A stretch of DNA of 25,216 nucleotides from Bacteroidota bacterium (GTDB taxonomy: Bacteria > Bacteroidota > Rhodothermia > Rhodothermales > UBA10348): contig SMXL01000095.1 of NCBI GenBank assembly GCA_004356385.1, positions 1 to 25,216 of the forward strand. The letters run 5' to 3'. How positions within the stretch are numbered: position 1 is the first letter of the stretch; each line of letters opens with the position of its first letter. Both the position numbers and the translations under genes were made by a program. The notes under the pieces are model-generated. The model was not told the origin of the DNA. It saw only the letters and a program-made list of their open reading frames with translations, and searched no databases. This document shows, piece after piece, positions 1 to 8,204 of this stretch.

Positions 1-1219
1 CGATGGAATGCCACGTATTGGTAGAAAGTCGGACATTTCCTCGACCCGGCAGGGCTTCCTGACGATCCCACAGACCAATGAGCGGGCCTGCTCCATGTCC
101 GTGATCGCCGATCGGGTGCGTGTAGATCGTGCCGTCGATTCCTTCACTCCGCATCTGATCCAGGGCGGCGAGCAGAATTTCGTTCCCGGTGCGACCAGGC
201 TCCATTTCTGCCAAAAGGATATCCTGCAACCGGTTGCTGGTACGAAGCCCATTTACTAGACCTTCCGGTGGTGAAGATTCTCCATCGCGAAGAACGTAGC
301 CCAGATGCTGTGTATCCGTTTTAAGGCGCATCGCGATCACGCCGAAGTCGCACCAGAGCAGGTCGCCGCGTTCGATCACGGTGTCTCCCTCCGGGCTTCC
401 GCTACTCCCGACCTCCTGACGCTGTACTCCAACCGACGGCATAAACCACGTGGTCATGCCCAACTCCTGAACTTTTTCCCGGAGCCACCAGCGCACGTCA
501 TCGGTCGTCGTCTTTCCTGGAGTGATTATCGCAGAAGAAAAGGCCTCTCCAATAATCGCGTGAACGGTTTCTTCTATGTTTCGATACCGCTCCTCCATCG
601 CAGGCGCTCTGACAGCGATGAAATCGATGGCCAGTTGCGGCACCCGAATCACGCGCTCGAGATACTCCGGGCCCAAGGCCACCTCAAGCGCTTCCCGCTC
701 ACCCGAATGAAGACCGTCGGCGAAAGCATGAACCGGATCAATATTGAGAGCAATTGAGGAAGGATCGGCCTCCTCCACAAAAGTTCTGAACAGCTGCCAC
801 TGAGCGTCAGCCCAGAGCTCGCGACCGGCAACATCCTGATTCGGATCCCTATACGCTTCGAATACGCCCCCTTGGCTACCGCCTCCCAAGGCAATATTTC
901 TCACCGATCCGTCTTCGCGGCGGTGGAACAGATAGATGGATCGGCGCCGCGCCGCGAACGTCGTGGGAGCAGCAATCGACCAAAAAACGGGGTCCTCGGC
1001 ATACTCGCGCATGGAAAGTACCCATAGATCGACACCATACTTCGCCATTAATCCGGGGAGAATATGGTTCACGCGGTACGCGGTCCAGGCCTGCTGTTCG
1101 TCAGCCTGGTCTCGAAGTGAGGGGAGGGGTCGAATGACCGCATCCTGTGCCGTTGAAGGAGGGGCAAGAACGACCATAGCGATCGATATCAGAATCGCCA
1201 TGCGGAAAGTGTAATGCAT
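1..1219 (-). CDS. Exported M24-family metallopeptidase (Xaa-Pro aminopeptidase-like), C-terminus cut by window edge
   Basis: I translated the minus strand from ATG at 1219 and it stays open for 406 codons to the window edge, so the C-terminus is missing. Residues 1-25 form a signal peptide (hydrophobic stretch ending STAQ|DA), so the enzyme should act in the periplasm or outside. Residues about 40-215 fit the creatinase-type N-terminal domain. From about 216 the pita-bread catalytic fold begins; the dinuclear metal ligands expected in M24 appear as D291 (WCDFGV), D302 (LKTDTQH) and H375 (GDHGHGAGP). The two C-terminal glutamate ligands would lie beyond the window. M24B enzymes hydrolyse Xaa-Pro bonds in peptides; the exact substrate cannot be told. 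It sits 112 bp downstream of the type IX cargo gene on the same strand. A second in-frame ATG at 1201 is possible but would shorten the signal peptide n-region. Confidence 0.85.
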   Translation of the reverse strand, partial: MHYTFRMAILISIAMVVLAPPSTAQDAVIRPLPSLRDQADEQQAWTAYRVNHILPGLMAKYGVDLWVLSMREYAEDPVFWSIAAPTTFAARRRSIYLFHRREDGSVRNIALGGGSQGGVFEAYRDPNQDVAGRELWADAQWQLFRTFVEEADPSSIALNIDPVHAFADGLHSGEREALEVALGPEYLERVIRVPQLAIDFIAVRAPAMEERYRNIEETVHAIIGEAFSSAIITPGKTTTDDVRWWLREKVQELGMTTWFMPSVGVQRQEVGSSGSPEGDTVIERGDLLWCDFGVIAMRLKTDTQHLGYVLRDGESSPPEGLVNGLRTSNRLQDILLAEMEPGRTGNEILLAALDQMRSEGIDGTIYTHPIGDHGHGAGPLIGLWDRQEALPGRGNVRLSTNTWHSI

Positions 1220-1331
1220 TATGATAGGTCCGAATTGGTTCGAGAAGATCCAAGAAACGCGGTTCGAGTCCCAAAAACAAGGATCCGCGTAGACCTGTCG
1301 GTGGTGCTCTTGAACTGCAGCCAGGATAAAG

Positions 1332-3074
1332 CTATTTCAGCAAAACCATCTGTTCGACCAATCGCGAGTCCTTCGTCTCCAGAACGTAGAGATAAATGCC
1401 GCTGGCAGCGGACGTGGCGTCCCAATGCACCGTGTAGGTGCCGTTACGGCGATAGTCGTCTGCCAGCGTGGTCACGTAACGCCCGAGAATGTCGTAAATC
1501 GTCAATTTGACCAGGCTACTTTCCGGAAGCTCAAATCGGATACTCGTGCCGTTGTTGAAAGGCTCGGGATAGTTTTCAGCCAGAACGTCTAAATCCGAAA
1601 CCACATCGCACTCACCGACTCGGTTCCCAAAATCGGTCATACAACCCGAAATCCGGATTCGATTTGATTCTTCGTACCAGTCCGAAACCAAAGCCGACAC
1701 CTCCACTTGATACCGGGCTTCGTATTTGACTGGAGGCGAGTACGTGAATCCGCCGACTTCAGGTGGGCTCCAGGCCGTCCATGGGCCACCCTTCATCACC
1801 CTTGACCGGTAACGCCACGAAACTTTGAGCCTGTAGTATTTTGTTGCCCGTTGTATGGGAACGACGGTCCACTCCGGCACTGAATTGGTAAGCGGGTTTA
1901 GGAGTTCAACCGAAAGCTGAAAAGCCTGTGGTGGTGCAGTCAGAATTTGGCCGGTCGTATTCACTCGATTCCGATTTTTCGCCCGGAGCCAGTTTATGTT
2001 GTCAACTACATCCATCAATTCAACGTGAGTCGAAGGAGAATAGAAAAACCAGTCGATACTGAATCCAATCGAACGATCCTGCTTCCAGCACGACTCGGCA
2101 AAGAGGTTCATGGACTCACATTTATCTCGCGTGCGACCTAGCAGTGTGAATCTCGTCGCCATGGACTGGGCTGCTCGTCCGATCGGAATTTCCTCTTTCA
2201 TTCTTATCCCTTCAAGGACATCAGCGCTACCGAACTCGCTCATATCCAATACCCGCCATGCTGCCGCTTCGAAAACGAGCGTTTCATTGTCGTAAGAGAT
2301 AAGTAAATCTGCGTACCGGTCCGAATGGTCGTTACTGACAAACCATTTCATGCAGGCACTCGCATCCTCGATACTTTCCCCGACGTCGCTACGGAATAAC
2401 CGACAAGAGAGATCACGGTTAAAGCTTTTTATCGGATCACGCATTCGAAATGCGCCGGTGTTCGTGTCTTCGCCGTCAATGACTCCTCCGTTGGACAGGT
2501 ACTGTGGATACAAGTAGTCGAACGAATTATTCCACTCGTGATTGAATTCCGACCACCTGGATTCCGCACGCCCACATTCTCCTCGCCTTGGATCCTTGGT
2601 GCAAACTACGTTTGTAGAGTGAGTCCAAAAAGAAAGGGTTAACGGTGAATCCGTCACCATTCCCAACGAGATATCATCCAGCCGCAGGCGCGCGGCCCAG
2701 GTTCCCGTTCGATTGGAAAATCCGGAAACCAGAACCGGAGGGAGATATCCGGACTCCCATTTGTAAGAGTGGCCTTTGTCGGTTTGTAGCCGGACGCTTC
2801 CTTTCGTGACGAAATTGAAGTGAGCCGTTCCGGCAAATTCCAACTGGTCCCAGTTTACTTTATACCACGCCTGTTCCCTCAGATGAATGAATCCATCCAG
2901 GTTCGTCCAGGGATTGGCACCAAACAACTCTTGTTCATCGCGGTAATCAAAATCGTCGAAAATGATTGGATAATTCGGTCTGGTCTGGGTCTGTGCCACC
3001 GCTCCTATACCTGAGTAAAAAACAAGACCGACGAAATAGATGGTTAGTCTGAGTTTTGTAGCTCGTCTTCCCAT
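1332..3074 (-). CDS. Secreted protein with C-terminal type IX secretion sorting domain, N-terminal function unknown
   Basis: The protein has 580 aa. Residues 1-28 are a signal peptide (cleavage near AVAQ|TQ). Residues 500-580 are a typical Por/type IX secretion C-terminal domain: it opens ENYPEPFNNGTSIRFELP, continues with LTIYDILGR, and ends with a short Leu-Leu-Lys tail. Such domains direct export across the outer membrane and cell-surface attachment. The middle is not a family I recognise. Residues about 38-270 are rich in aromatic beta strands and could be a concanavalin-like jelly-roll, and residues about 370-470 look like a fibronectin/Ig-like module. Several cysteine pairs (for example around CTKDPRRGEC) suit an extracellular protein. 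The start is supported by a strong AGGAGG five bases before the ATG, which is rare in this window. The gene may be co-transcribed with the M24 peptidase downstream. Calling it a glycan-binding or glycan-cleaving protein would be a guess. Confidence 0.85.
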   Translation of the reverse strand: MGRRATKLRLTIYFVGLVFYSGIGAVAQTQTRPNYPIIFDDFDYRDEQELFGANPWTNLDGFIHLREQAWYKVNWDQLEFAGTAHFNFVTKGSVRLQTDKGHSYKWESGYLPPVLVSGFSNRTGTWAARLRLDDISLGMVTDSPLTLSFWTHSTNVVCTKDPRRGECGRAESRWSEFNHEWNNSFDYLYPQYLSNGGVIDGEDTNTGAFRMRDPIKSFNRDLSCRLFRSDVGESIEDASACMKWFVSNDHSDRYADLLISYDNETLVFEAAAWRVLDMSEFGSADVLEGIRMKEEIPIGRAAQSMATRFTLLGRTRDKCESMNLFAESCWKQDRSIGFSIDWFFYSPSTHVELMDVVDNINWLRAKNRNRVNTTGQILTAPPQAFQLSVELLNPLTNSVPEWTVVPIQRATKYYRLKVSWRYRSRVMKGGPWTAWSPPEVGGFTYSPPVKYEARYQVEVSALVSDWYEESNRIRISGCMTDFGNRVGECDVVSDLDVLAENYPEPFNNGTSIRFELPESSLVKLTIYDILGRYVTTLADDYRRNGTYTVHWDATSAASGIYLYVLETKDSRLVEQMVLLK

Positions 3075-3280
3075 ACGTGCCTCCTACGCTCATGAAAGGA
3101 GATAATTCACCTCGAAACCGAGATCTTATCGATCCAGATAAAGGATGAGCATGGATGCGAATGTGCATCGCATTCAGACCGGGTGGGGAACGTTCAGAGC
3201 TGATTGCCGAGGGAAATGTCGAATGGAGGGATTCCGCTCGGACTTGACACCAAGATCGAGGCTCCGCGGACGGGTAGAAA

Positions 3281-3312
3281 GGCAAAAACGGACCCATACC
3301 TTCTTTTTTGCC
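3281..3312. terminator. Candidate bidirectional terminator hairpin
   Basis: GGCAAAAA at 3281-3288 pairs with TTTTTGCC at 3305-3312 around a 16-base loop. On the minus strand it lies directly after the stop codon (3316-3318) of the small gene at 3316-3729. The stem is mostly A-T, so its strength is uncertain. Confidence 0.4.
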
Positions 3313-3315
3313 CGC

Positions 3316-3729
3316 CTATTGGCTCGATTCTTTGCTCTCCGGGTCTTTTTCTTGAGGATCTTCGTCCACAGAATTATTCTCTCCCGGTTTATCGGTTGCA
3401 GGATCAGCCTCTGCAGGATGCCTGTCCGCAGGGTGAATCGATTTCTTAAGTGCCTCCCTATCTATATCGGTATCGCCGAAATATTGAAGGAGATGCGCTT
3501 CATAAAGACGCGCGACTTCCGCGCGCGCCTGATTGAGGTTCGTGTCGACGTCTGTACTGTTAAGTGCAGCCAGTACTTCGCACTGATTGCCAATCAAAAC
3601 ATCGAGCTTCGCATTCAGCTTCTGAAGCTGCTGTATGGTTTCGAAATACGCTGCCGCCGGAGGTATCTCAAAGAATGAGATATCCAATTCTTCTGACCCT
3701 ACAGGATCGATATGCTCAGGTTCTGTCAT
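3316..3729 (-). CDS. Small hypothetical protein with coiled coil and acidic disordered tail
   Basis: This is a 137-aa protein that I do not recognise. I chose the ATG at 3729 (MTEPEHIDPVGSEE) because an upstream in-frame extension to 3828 encodes an unlikely Phe/Cys-rich segment and runs through the probable promoter region. Residues 1-27 are acidic and Pro-rich. Residues about 28-85 form an amphipathic helix, probably a coiled coil (FETIQQLQKLNAKLDVLIGN, then a region around LNQARAEVARLYEAHLL). Residues 100-137 are low-complexity Asp/Glu/Pro/Ser/Lys and probably disordered. There is no signal peptide or membrane segment, so it is likely cytosolic. It stands alone between a candidate terminator and the divergent promoter region, with no operon partners to suggest a job. 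No good ribosome-binding site is visible. Confidence 0.6.
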   Translation of the reverse strand: MTEPEHIDPVGSEELDISFFEIPPAAAYFETIQQLQKLNAKLDVLIGNQCEVLAALNSTDVDTNLNQARAEVARLYEAHLLQYFGDTDIDREALKKSIHPADRHPAEADPATDKPGENNSVDEDPQEKDPESKESSQ

Positions 3730-3752
3730 GGGAATAATTCGACTACGTTCCA

Positions 3753-3766
3753 CAGTGTACACACTG
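3753..3766. promoter_or_regulatory. Palindromic candidate operator in the divergent promoter region
   Basis: CAGTGT and ACACTG form a perfect inverted repeat with a 2-base centre, lying 24-37 bp upstream of the start of the small minus-strand gene. The 244-bp divergent spacer (3730-3973) also holds a CCCAAC/GTTGGG hairpin (3824-3842) and an AAGACGTCTT palindrome (3917-3926). No clear -35/-10 pair is seen. Confidence 0.25.
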
Positions 3767-3973
3767 AGCGCAAACAAAGGGTTACAAAAAAAGAAGATTC
3801 GTACCTGATTCTGTATTTGACCACCCAACGCGCCAAGTTGGGCTCAATTTGGATGCAACCAACAACGAGCGGGAACCGAAGATGGAACCCTTAATATTTA
3901 GTATTCTTAAGTGAACAAGACGTCTTTTACCGGCGTCTCACTTCCCCGTCCTGCCATTTGAATTCGATTGGAA

Positions 3974-6352
3974 ATGAAGCGATTATCGTTCGTCCTCACA
4001 TTGTGCTTTGTCCTGTTACAGATTGGAGCTTTTTCAACGGAGTCCTTCGTTGAACTGAATAATCTTCGCTCTTCCTACGGCGGTGCCGTCGCGATCGTTG
4101 GATCGGACGTATTGATCGCAGAACCCAGTGGATTTTCTACACCGGGCATGGTCCATGTGTACAGAAAGCACCCGGACGGCTCGTGGGCGGAATCGCAAAC
4201 GCTGGTCAGTTCGAAATCCAGTGTCGGGGACCGGTTTGGCTCTTCGATTTCTGGATTTGGGGCTTTCCTTTTTGTTGGAGCCACCGAATTCGAGGACCAT
4301 ACCGGAATCGTTTATGTTTTTGAGAAAGGAAGTGATGGCTCGTGGAGAGAAATAAACTCTCTTCAGGCAGCCGAGACGGAGGCGGGCGACCGGTTTGGTT
4401 CGTCGGTTGCGGTGGCTGACGGATGGGGAATGGTTGCCGCACCATCAAGAAACGAGAGAGCGGGAGCCGTGTATGTGTTTCAGTACTCCGGGTCCTCATG
4501 GACGGAAGTACAGCGACTCGAGGGCGAATCAACCGACGGAGGACAGGAGTTCGGCGCTGCCTTGGCGATTCGGGAAAACCGATTCGCGGTTGGAGCACCG
4601 GGCACTGACGAAAACCGGGGAGCTGTGTACGTTTACGAGCGCGCCGAAAGTGGATCGGAGTGGTCTCAGGTGTACTTGAGTCGGGATCGGGAGGCAGCGG
4701 CCCAGGAGCGATTCGGATCGAGTGTTGCGCTGGATCTAAATCGAATCGCAGTCGGTGTCCCAATGGCCAATCAGTTTACGGGTCGGCTCGAAATCCTCGT
4801 TCGCCGACGTGCATCCTGGCACTTTTTCGGCCGGGCTGTACCCGAAGTCACCGAGGGTGAAAGGCGGGGTCTGGGCTCGGCACTCGCGTTTGACGGGAAG
4901 CGGATCTGGGCTTCGGCGCCCTTCGAAAATCGTCGCACGGGAATGGTCGTCGACTTTTCTCATGATTTCAAGGACGCCCTGGAGCTCACTGGAGATGAAT
5001 CGGGAGATGGAAGCCAATTTGGAAGCTCCATCGCCGTTTCTGGGGATGTTGCGATTGTTGGAATGCCCGGCCATGATTACGGGGAGGGAATAGCCGCGAT
5101 CTTTGAAAGAAAAGAGAACACCTGGAGTCAGGTGGCAACGGTTTATCGCGACCTGGGAAGTCATGAGAAGGTGTTGAACGATCGCACCGATTGCGAAGAC
5201 GGATCGGCGCGCGAGTTCAAGTGCTCGAACGTAGATCTCGTGTCATTCATTCCGAATAACGACCTGGGAATGAACAGGGGTGTACGACTCAATGATGTCT
5301 GGGGTTGGACCGATCCGGAAACGGGCAAGGAGTACGGTCTGATTGCCCACATGGAAAGTGCGGTGTTTATTGATCTTTCTGTACCTGAAATGCCGGTCAT
5401 TTTGGGAGAACTTCCACGCACAGAGGGTTCGCCTGGAAGCACCTGGAGAGATATTAAGGTGTATAATGATCATGCGTTTATCGTCGCCGACGGAGCTCGC
5501 GAACACGGTATGCAGGTTTTTGACCTGACGCGCCTTCGGCATGTCGAAAACCCGCCTGTCGTATTTGAACCGGACATGACATATCACGGCATTGCAAGCG
5601 CACATAACATCGTGATCAACGAGGAGTCCGGCTATGCATTCGCGGTAGGTGGAAGATCGGGGGGCGATACGTGTGGAGGCGCCCTTCACATGATCAACAT
5701 TCAAGAACCAACTGAGCCTGAATTTGCGGGTTGTTTCATAGACAAAACGACCGGTCGGGGAGGTTCCGGTGCGACGCACGATGCGCAGTGTGTCGTTTAT
5801 GACGGCCCTGATGCCGAGCATCGCGGGAAAGAAATCTGCATAGGCTCGAACGGTACGGCAATCAGTATCGCCGATGTGTCGGACAAAAACCATCCGGTAC
5901 CGATCAGCATAGGGACATACCCCAACTCGGCATTCGTCCACCAGGGCTGGCTCACGGATGATCATGCTTTTTTCTATCAGAATGATGAGGCGGATGAAAA
6001 CAGAGGGGTTGTCGATCGGACTCGAACGATGATCTGGGACGTGACCGATCTCGACGATCCTGAAATGATCGGGGAGTTCTTTGGGGATGCCAATTCAACG
6101 GATCATAACCTCTATGTACATGGCGACTACATGTATCAAGCCAACAACGCAAGCGGCCTGCGGATTATCGATGTCCGAGACCGGGCGAATCCGGTCGAGG
6201 TAGGATTCTTCGATACCACTCCGAATGGCTTGAACGTGTCGGGATTCGACGGCACCTGGAGTAACTATCCGTTTTTCGAGAGCGGAATGATCCTTTTGAC
6301 AAGCCGGCGCGAAGGGTTGTTCATCGTACAGAAAAGAGAAATCGACATCTGA
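3974..6352 (+). CDS. Exported double beta-propeller protein: FG-GAP repeats plus choice-of-anchor B (LVIVD) domain
   Basis: The protein has 792 aa from the ATG at 3974; a TTG two codons earlier is possible. Residues 1-22 are a signal peptide. Residues about 30-385 hold seven repeats with the pattern [RQ]FGSS-x-A...VGAP...G-x-VYVF (for example RFGSSVAVADGW, EFGAALAIRENRFAVGAP, QFGSSIAVSGDVAIVGMP), which suggests a seven-bladed FG-GAP propeller like that of integrin alpha. From about residue 410 to the end the sequence matches the choice-of-anchor B family, with LVIVD-type strands such as AVFIDLSVPEMPVILGE, MQVFDLTRLRHV and LRIIDVRDRANPVEVGFF. Conserved His/Asp-rich turns (ASAHNIVI, ATHDAQCVVYDG, FVHQGWLTDD, STDHNLYVHGDYMYQANN) belong to the same family. 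Members usually carry a variable C-terminal surface anchor; this one ends LFIVQKREIDI with no type IX domain. It probably mediates surface adhesion or ligand binding, but the ligand is unknown. DUF2520 follows 25 bp downstream. Confidence 0.85.
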   Translation: MKRLSFVLTLCFVLLQIGAFSTESFVELNNLRSSYGGAVAIVGSDVLIAEPSGFSTPGMVHVYRKHPDGSWAESQTLVSSKSSVGDRFGSSISGFGAFLFVGATEFEDHTGIVYVFEKGSDGSWREINSLQAAETEAGDRFGSSVAVADGWGMVAAPSRNERAGAVYVFQYSGSSWTEVQRLEGESTDGGQEFGAALAIRENRFAVGAPGTDENRGAVYVYERAESGSEWSQVYLSRDREAAAQERFGSSVALDLNRIAVGVPMANQFTGRLEILVRRRASWHFFGRAVPEVTEGERRGLGSALAFDGKRIWASAPFENRRTGMVVDFSHDFKDALELTGDESGDGSQFGSSIAVSGDVAIVGMPGHDYGEGIAAIFERKENTWSQVATVYRDLGSHEKVLNDRTDCEDGSAREFKCSNVDLVSFIPNNDLGMNRGVRLNDVWGWTDPETGKEYGLIAHMESAVFIDLSVPEMPVILGELPRTEGSPGSTWRDIKVYNDHAFIVADGAREHGMQVFDLTRLRHVENPPVVFEPDMTYHGIASAHNIVINEESGYAFAVGGRSGGDTCGGALHMINIQEPTEPEFAGCFIDKTTGRGGSGATHDAQCVVYDGPDAEHRGKEICIGSNGTAISIADVSDKNHPVPISIGTYPNSAFVHQGWLTDDHAFFYQNDEADENRGVVDRTRTMIWDVTDLDDPEMIGEFFGDANSTDHNLYVHGDYMYQANNASGLRIIDVRDRANPVEVGFFDTTPNGLNVSGFDGTWSNYPFFESGMILLTSRREGLFIVQKREIDI

Positions 6353-6377
6353 GCGATTCGCTGTCCGGAGACGCGGC

Positions 6378-7340
6378 ATGGACATCTGTTTACCAGAAAC
6401 GTTTTCTGTATTGGGCGCCGGGAACGTGGCGACCGCGCTATCCAAGGCGCTTGCTCAGAAAGGGATTCGACCACTCATCGTGGCCAGTCGAACCCTCGAA
6501 TCGGCTGAAAACCTGGCTGCGCATCTAGACGGTGCGAACGCCGTTTCGCTGAGTGATTTGCTGGAGTCCAACGATCTGCCTGGAGACCTCGTCGTCTTTT
6601 CCGTGTCCGACGATGCCCTTTTGCAAGTCGCAGAAGCGATCGCAGAGAAAGTCGCTCGTCCGATGGATGACTGGGCGGACAGGCTGGTGATTCATACATC
6701 AGGCACCTGGACGTCGGATGTGCTGGCTCCCTTCGAAGTAGCCGGCGCTCTGACTGCATCATTTCATCCTCTTCAGACATTTACCGATCGAGATCCGGAG
6801 ACCGCGGATCCTACCCGGTTCAGTGGACTGCCTATCGGGATAGAAGGGGGCGAACAGGCTGTTGAAGCGGCTTCAGCAGTTGCGCAAACTCTTGGAGCGG
6901 CGCCGTTTACACTCAGCGCAAGCACTAAAGGACTCTTTCATGCTGCAGCAGTGATGGCCAGCAATTACCTGGTTACCCTCCAGGCGATGGCACAGGAGCT
7001 CTCGGAAGCTGCGCTCGGAGAAAATGGGCCCGCCAGCGATCGATATAGAGCATTGTTCGGAACGCTGACCAGACAGGCTTTATCAAACGCACTCGAACTT
7101 GGACCCGAGGATGCCCTGACTGGTCCTATCGTACGAGGTGATGTTCGGGTTTTACGAGAACATTTACATCAGATTCAGGGTCGCGCTCCTCATCTGATTC
7201 CGGTCTACACTTCGTTGGCAACGGAATCCATTCGATTGGCATCTGAGTCCGGTCGGGTTACAGACGAACTGGCCGAAGCAATGCTTGAGCTCCTTACGGA
7301 GTTTCTGTCGTCCGATTCACAAGACGACACCATGGACTAA
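6378..7340 (+). CDS. Rossmann-like and DUF2520 domain-containing protein
   Basis: This 320-aa protein has an N-terminal NAD(P)-binding Rossmann fold: FSVLGAGNVATALSKAL at residues about 10-26 is a G-x-G-x-x-A dinucleotide loop, followed by the strand LIVASRT. The C-terminal half (about 145-315), containing ASFHPLQTF, KGLFHAAAVMASNYLVTL and the alpha-helical TGPIVRGD region, is DUF2520. The family resembles F420-dependent NADP oxidoreductases and 6-phosphogluconate-type dehydrogenases, and is widespread in Bacteroidota, but its substrate is not established. It is cytosolic with no signal peptide. It lies 25 bp after the propeller gene and 90 bp before the cyclophilin gene, so co-transcription is possible but not compelling. 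Confidence 0.85.
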   Translation: MDICLPETFSVLGAGNVATALSKALAQKGIRPLIVASRTLESAENLAAHLDGANAVSLSDLLESNDLPGDLVVFSVSDDALLQVAEAIAEKVARPMDDWADRLVIHTSGTWTSDVLAPFEVAGALTASFHPLQTFTDRDPETADPTRFSGLPIGIEGGEQAVEAASAVAQTLGAAPFTLSASTKGLFHAAAVMASNYLVTLQAMAQELSEAALGENGPASDRYRALFGTLTRQALSNALELGPEDALTGPIVRGDVRVLREHLHQIQGRAPHLIPVYTSLATESIRLASESGRVTDELAEAMLELLTEFLSSDSQDDTMD

Positions 7341-7430
7341 CCGAATCATCGTACAGGAACTGAGAGGAACCAAAAAACGGTGTACCTGTACCGGAGCGCT
7401 TTGTGACAATTTCGAATGGATCCCGAACTC

Positions 7431-8135
7431 ATGAAAACAATTATCTACTTATTTGCCATGTTGTTGTTGACCGTCACCGATAGTGCAAGCCAGGATTTTT
7501 ATGAAATCGAGACCTCGTACGGTCGTATGGTGCTTAAATTGTATGACGAGACGCCGAAGCATCGGGACAATTTCGCCAAACTTGTCGAAGAGGGATTCTA
7601 CGATAACACCACGTTCCACCGGGTGATTGCGAATTTCATGATTCAAGGCGGAGACCCGAATTCGAAAGATGATGACCCGTTAAATGACGGAAGTGGAGGC
7701 CCTGGATATACCATTCCGGGGGAATTCAATCCCAATCTCCTTCACAAGAAAGGCGTGTTGTCTGCAGCGCGACAGGGAGATCAAACGAATCCCGAACGCG
7801 AATCAAGCGGGTCTCAATTCTATATTGTGCAGGGCCAGCCCGTACCGGCGGAACAGCTTGCCCAAATCGAGCGGGGAATCAAACAGAAGTTGGGAACCGA
7901 TTTTTCCTATTCTGAAGAAGACCGGCAATACTATGTTTCGATTGGCGGTACGCCTTTTCTGGATATGGATTACACGGTCTTTGGTGAACTGGTAGAAGGC
8001 CTCGACGTGCTGGATAAAATTGCTGACGCGGACACACAAAGGAAACTCGGACAACCACAGAGTCAGACATACGATCGTCCACTGACCGATATTACGATGA
8101 CCGTTCGGAAACTCTCCGATTACACCCCTGAGTAG
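7431..8135 (+). CDS. Exported cyclophilin-type peptidyl-prolyl cis-trans isomerase
   Basis: From ATG 7431 the protein has 234 aa; an ATG five codons upstream (7416) is in frame but would put charged residues ahead of an otherwise normal signal peptide. Residues 1-20 are that signal peptide (TDSAS|QD), so the enzyme works in the periplasm or is exported. The cyclophilin core is clear: TTFHRVIANFMIQGGDP carries the active-site Arg, Phe, Met and Gln, and SSGSQFYIVQG and MDYTVFGELVEGLDVLDKIA follow. An insertion of about 35 residues between the FYIVQG strand and the next core strand is typical of cyclophilins in this phylum. Cyclophilins speed proline isomerisation during folding. It is followed by lysS after 69 bp. 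Confidence 0.92.
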   Translation: MKTIIYLFAMLLLTVTDSASQDFYEIETSYGRMVLKLYDETPKHRDNFAKLVEEGFYDNTTFHRVIANFMIQGGDPNSKDDDPLNDGSGGPGYTIPGEFNPNLLHKKGVLSAARQGDQTNPERESSGSQFYIVQGQPVPAEQLAQIERGIKQKLGTDFSYSEEDRQYYVSIGGTPFLDMDYTVFGELVEGLDVLDKIADADTQRKLGQPQSQTYDRPLTDITMTVRKLSDYTPE

Positions 8136-8204
8136 CACCCATATGCGGATTGCGCTTCGTATCCGTACTTTTCAAGAGGAATCGTCTCCCAAGGCACGGA
8201 TGTG

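Noticed and set aside
3145..3678. Plus-strand open frame opposite the small acidic gene
   Set aside because: Its translation is Arg/Phe-rich shadow sequence; the minus-strand frame has a plausible helical protein and a terminator after it.
5243..5965. 240-codon open frame on the minus strand
   Set aside because: It lies wholly inside the clear propeller gene, and its translation has no recognisable domain or signal.
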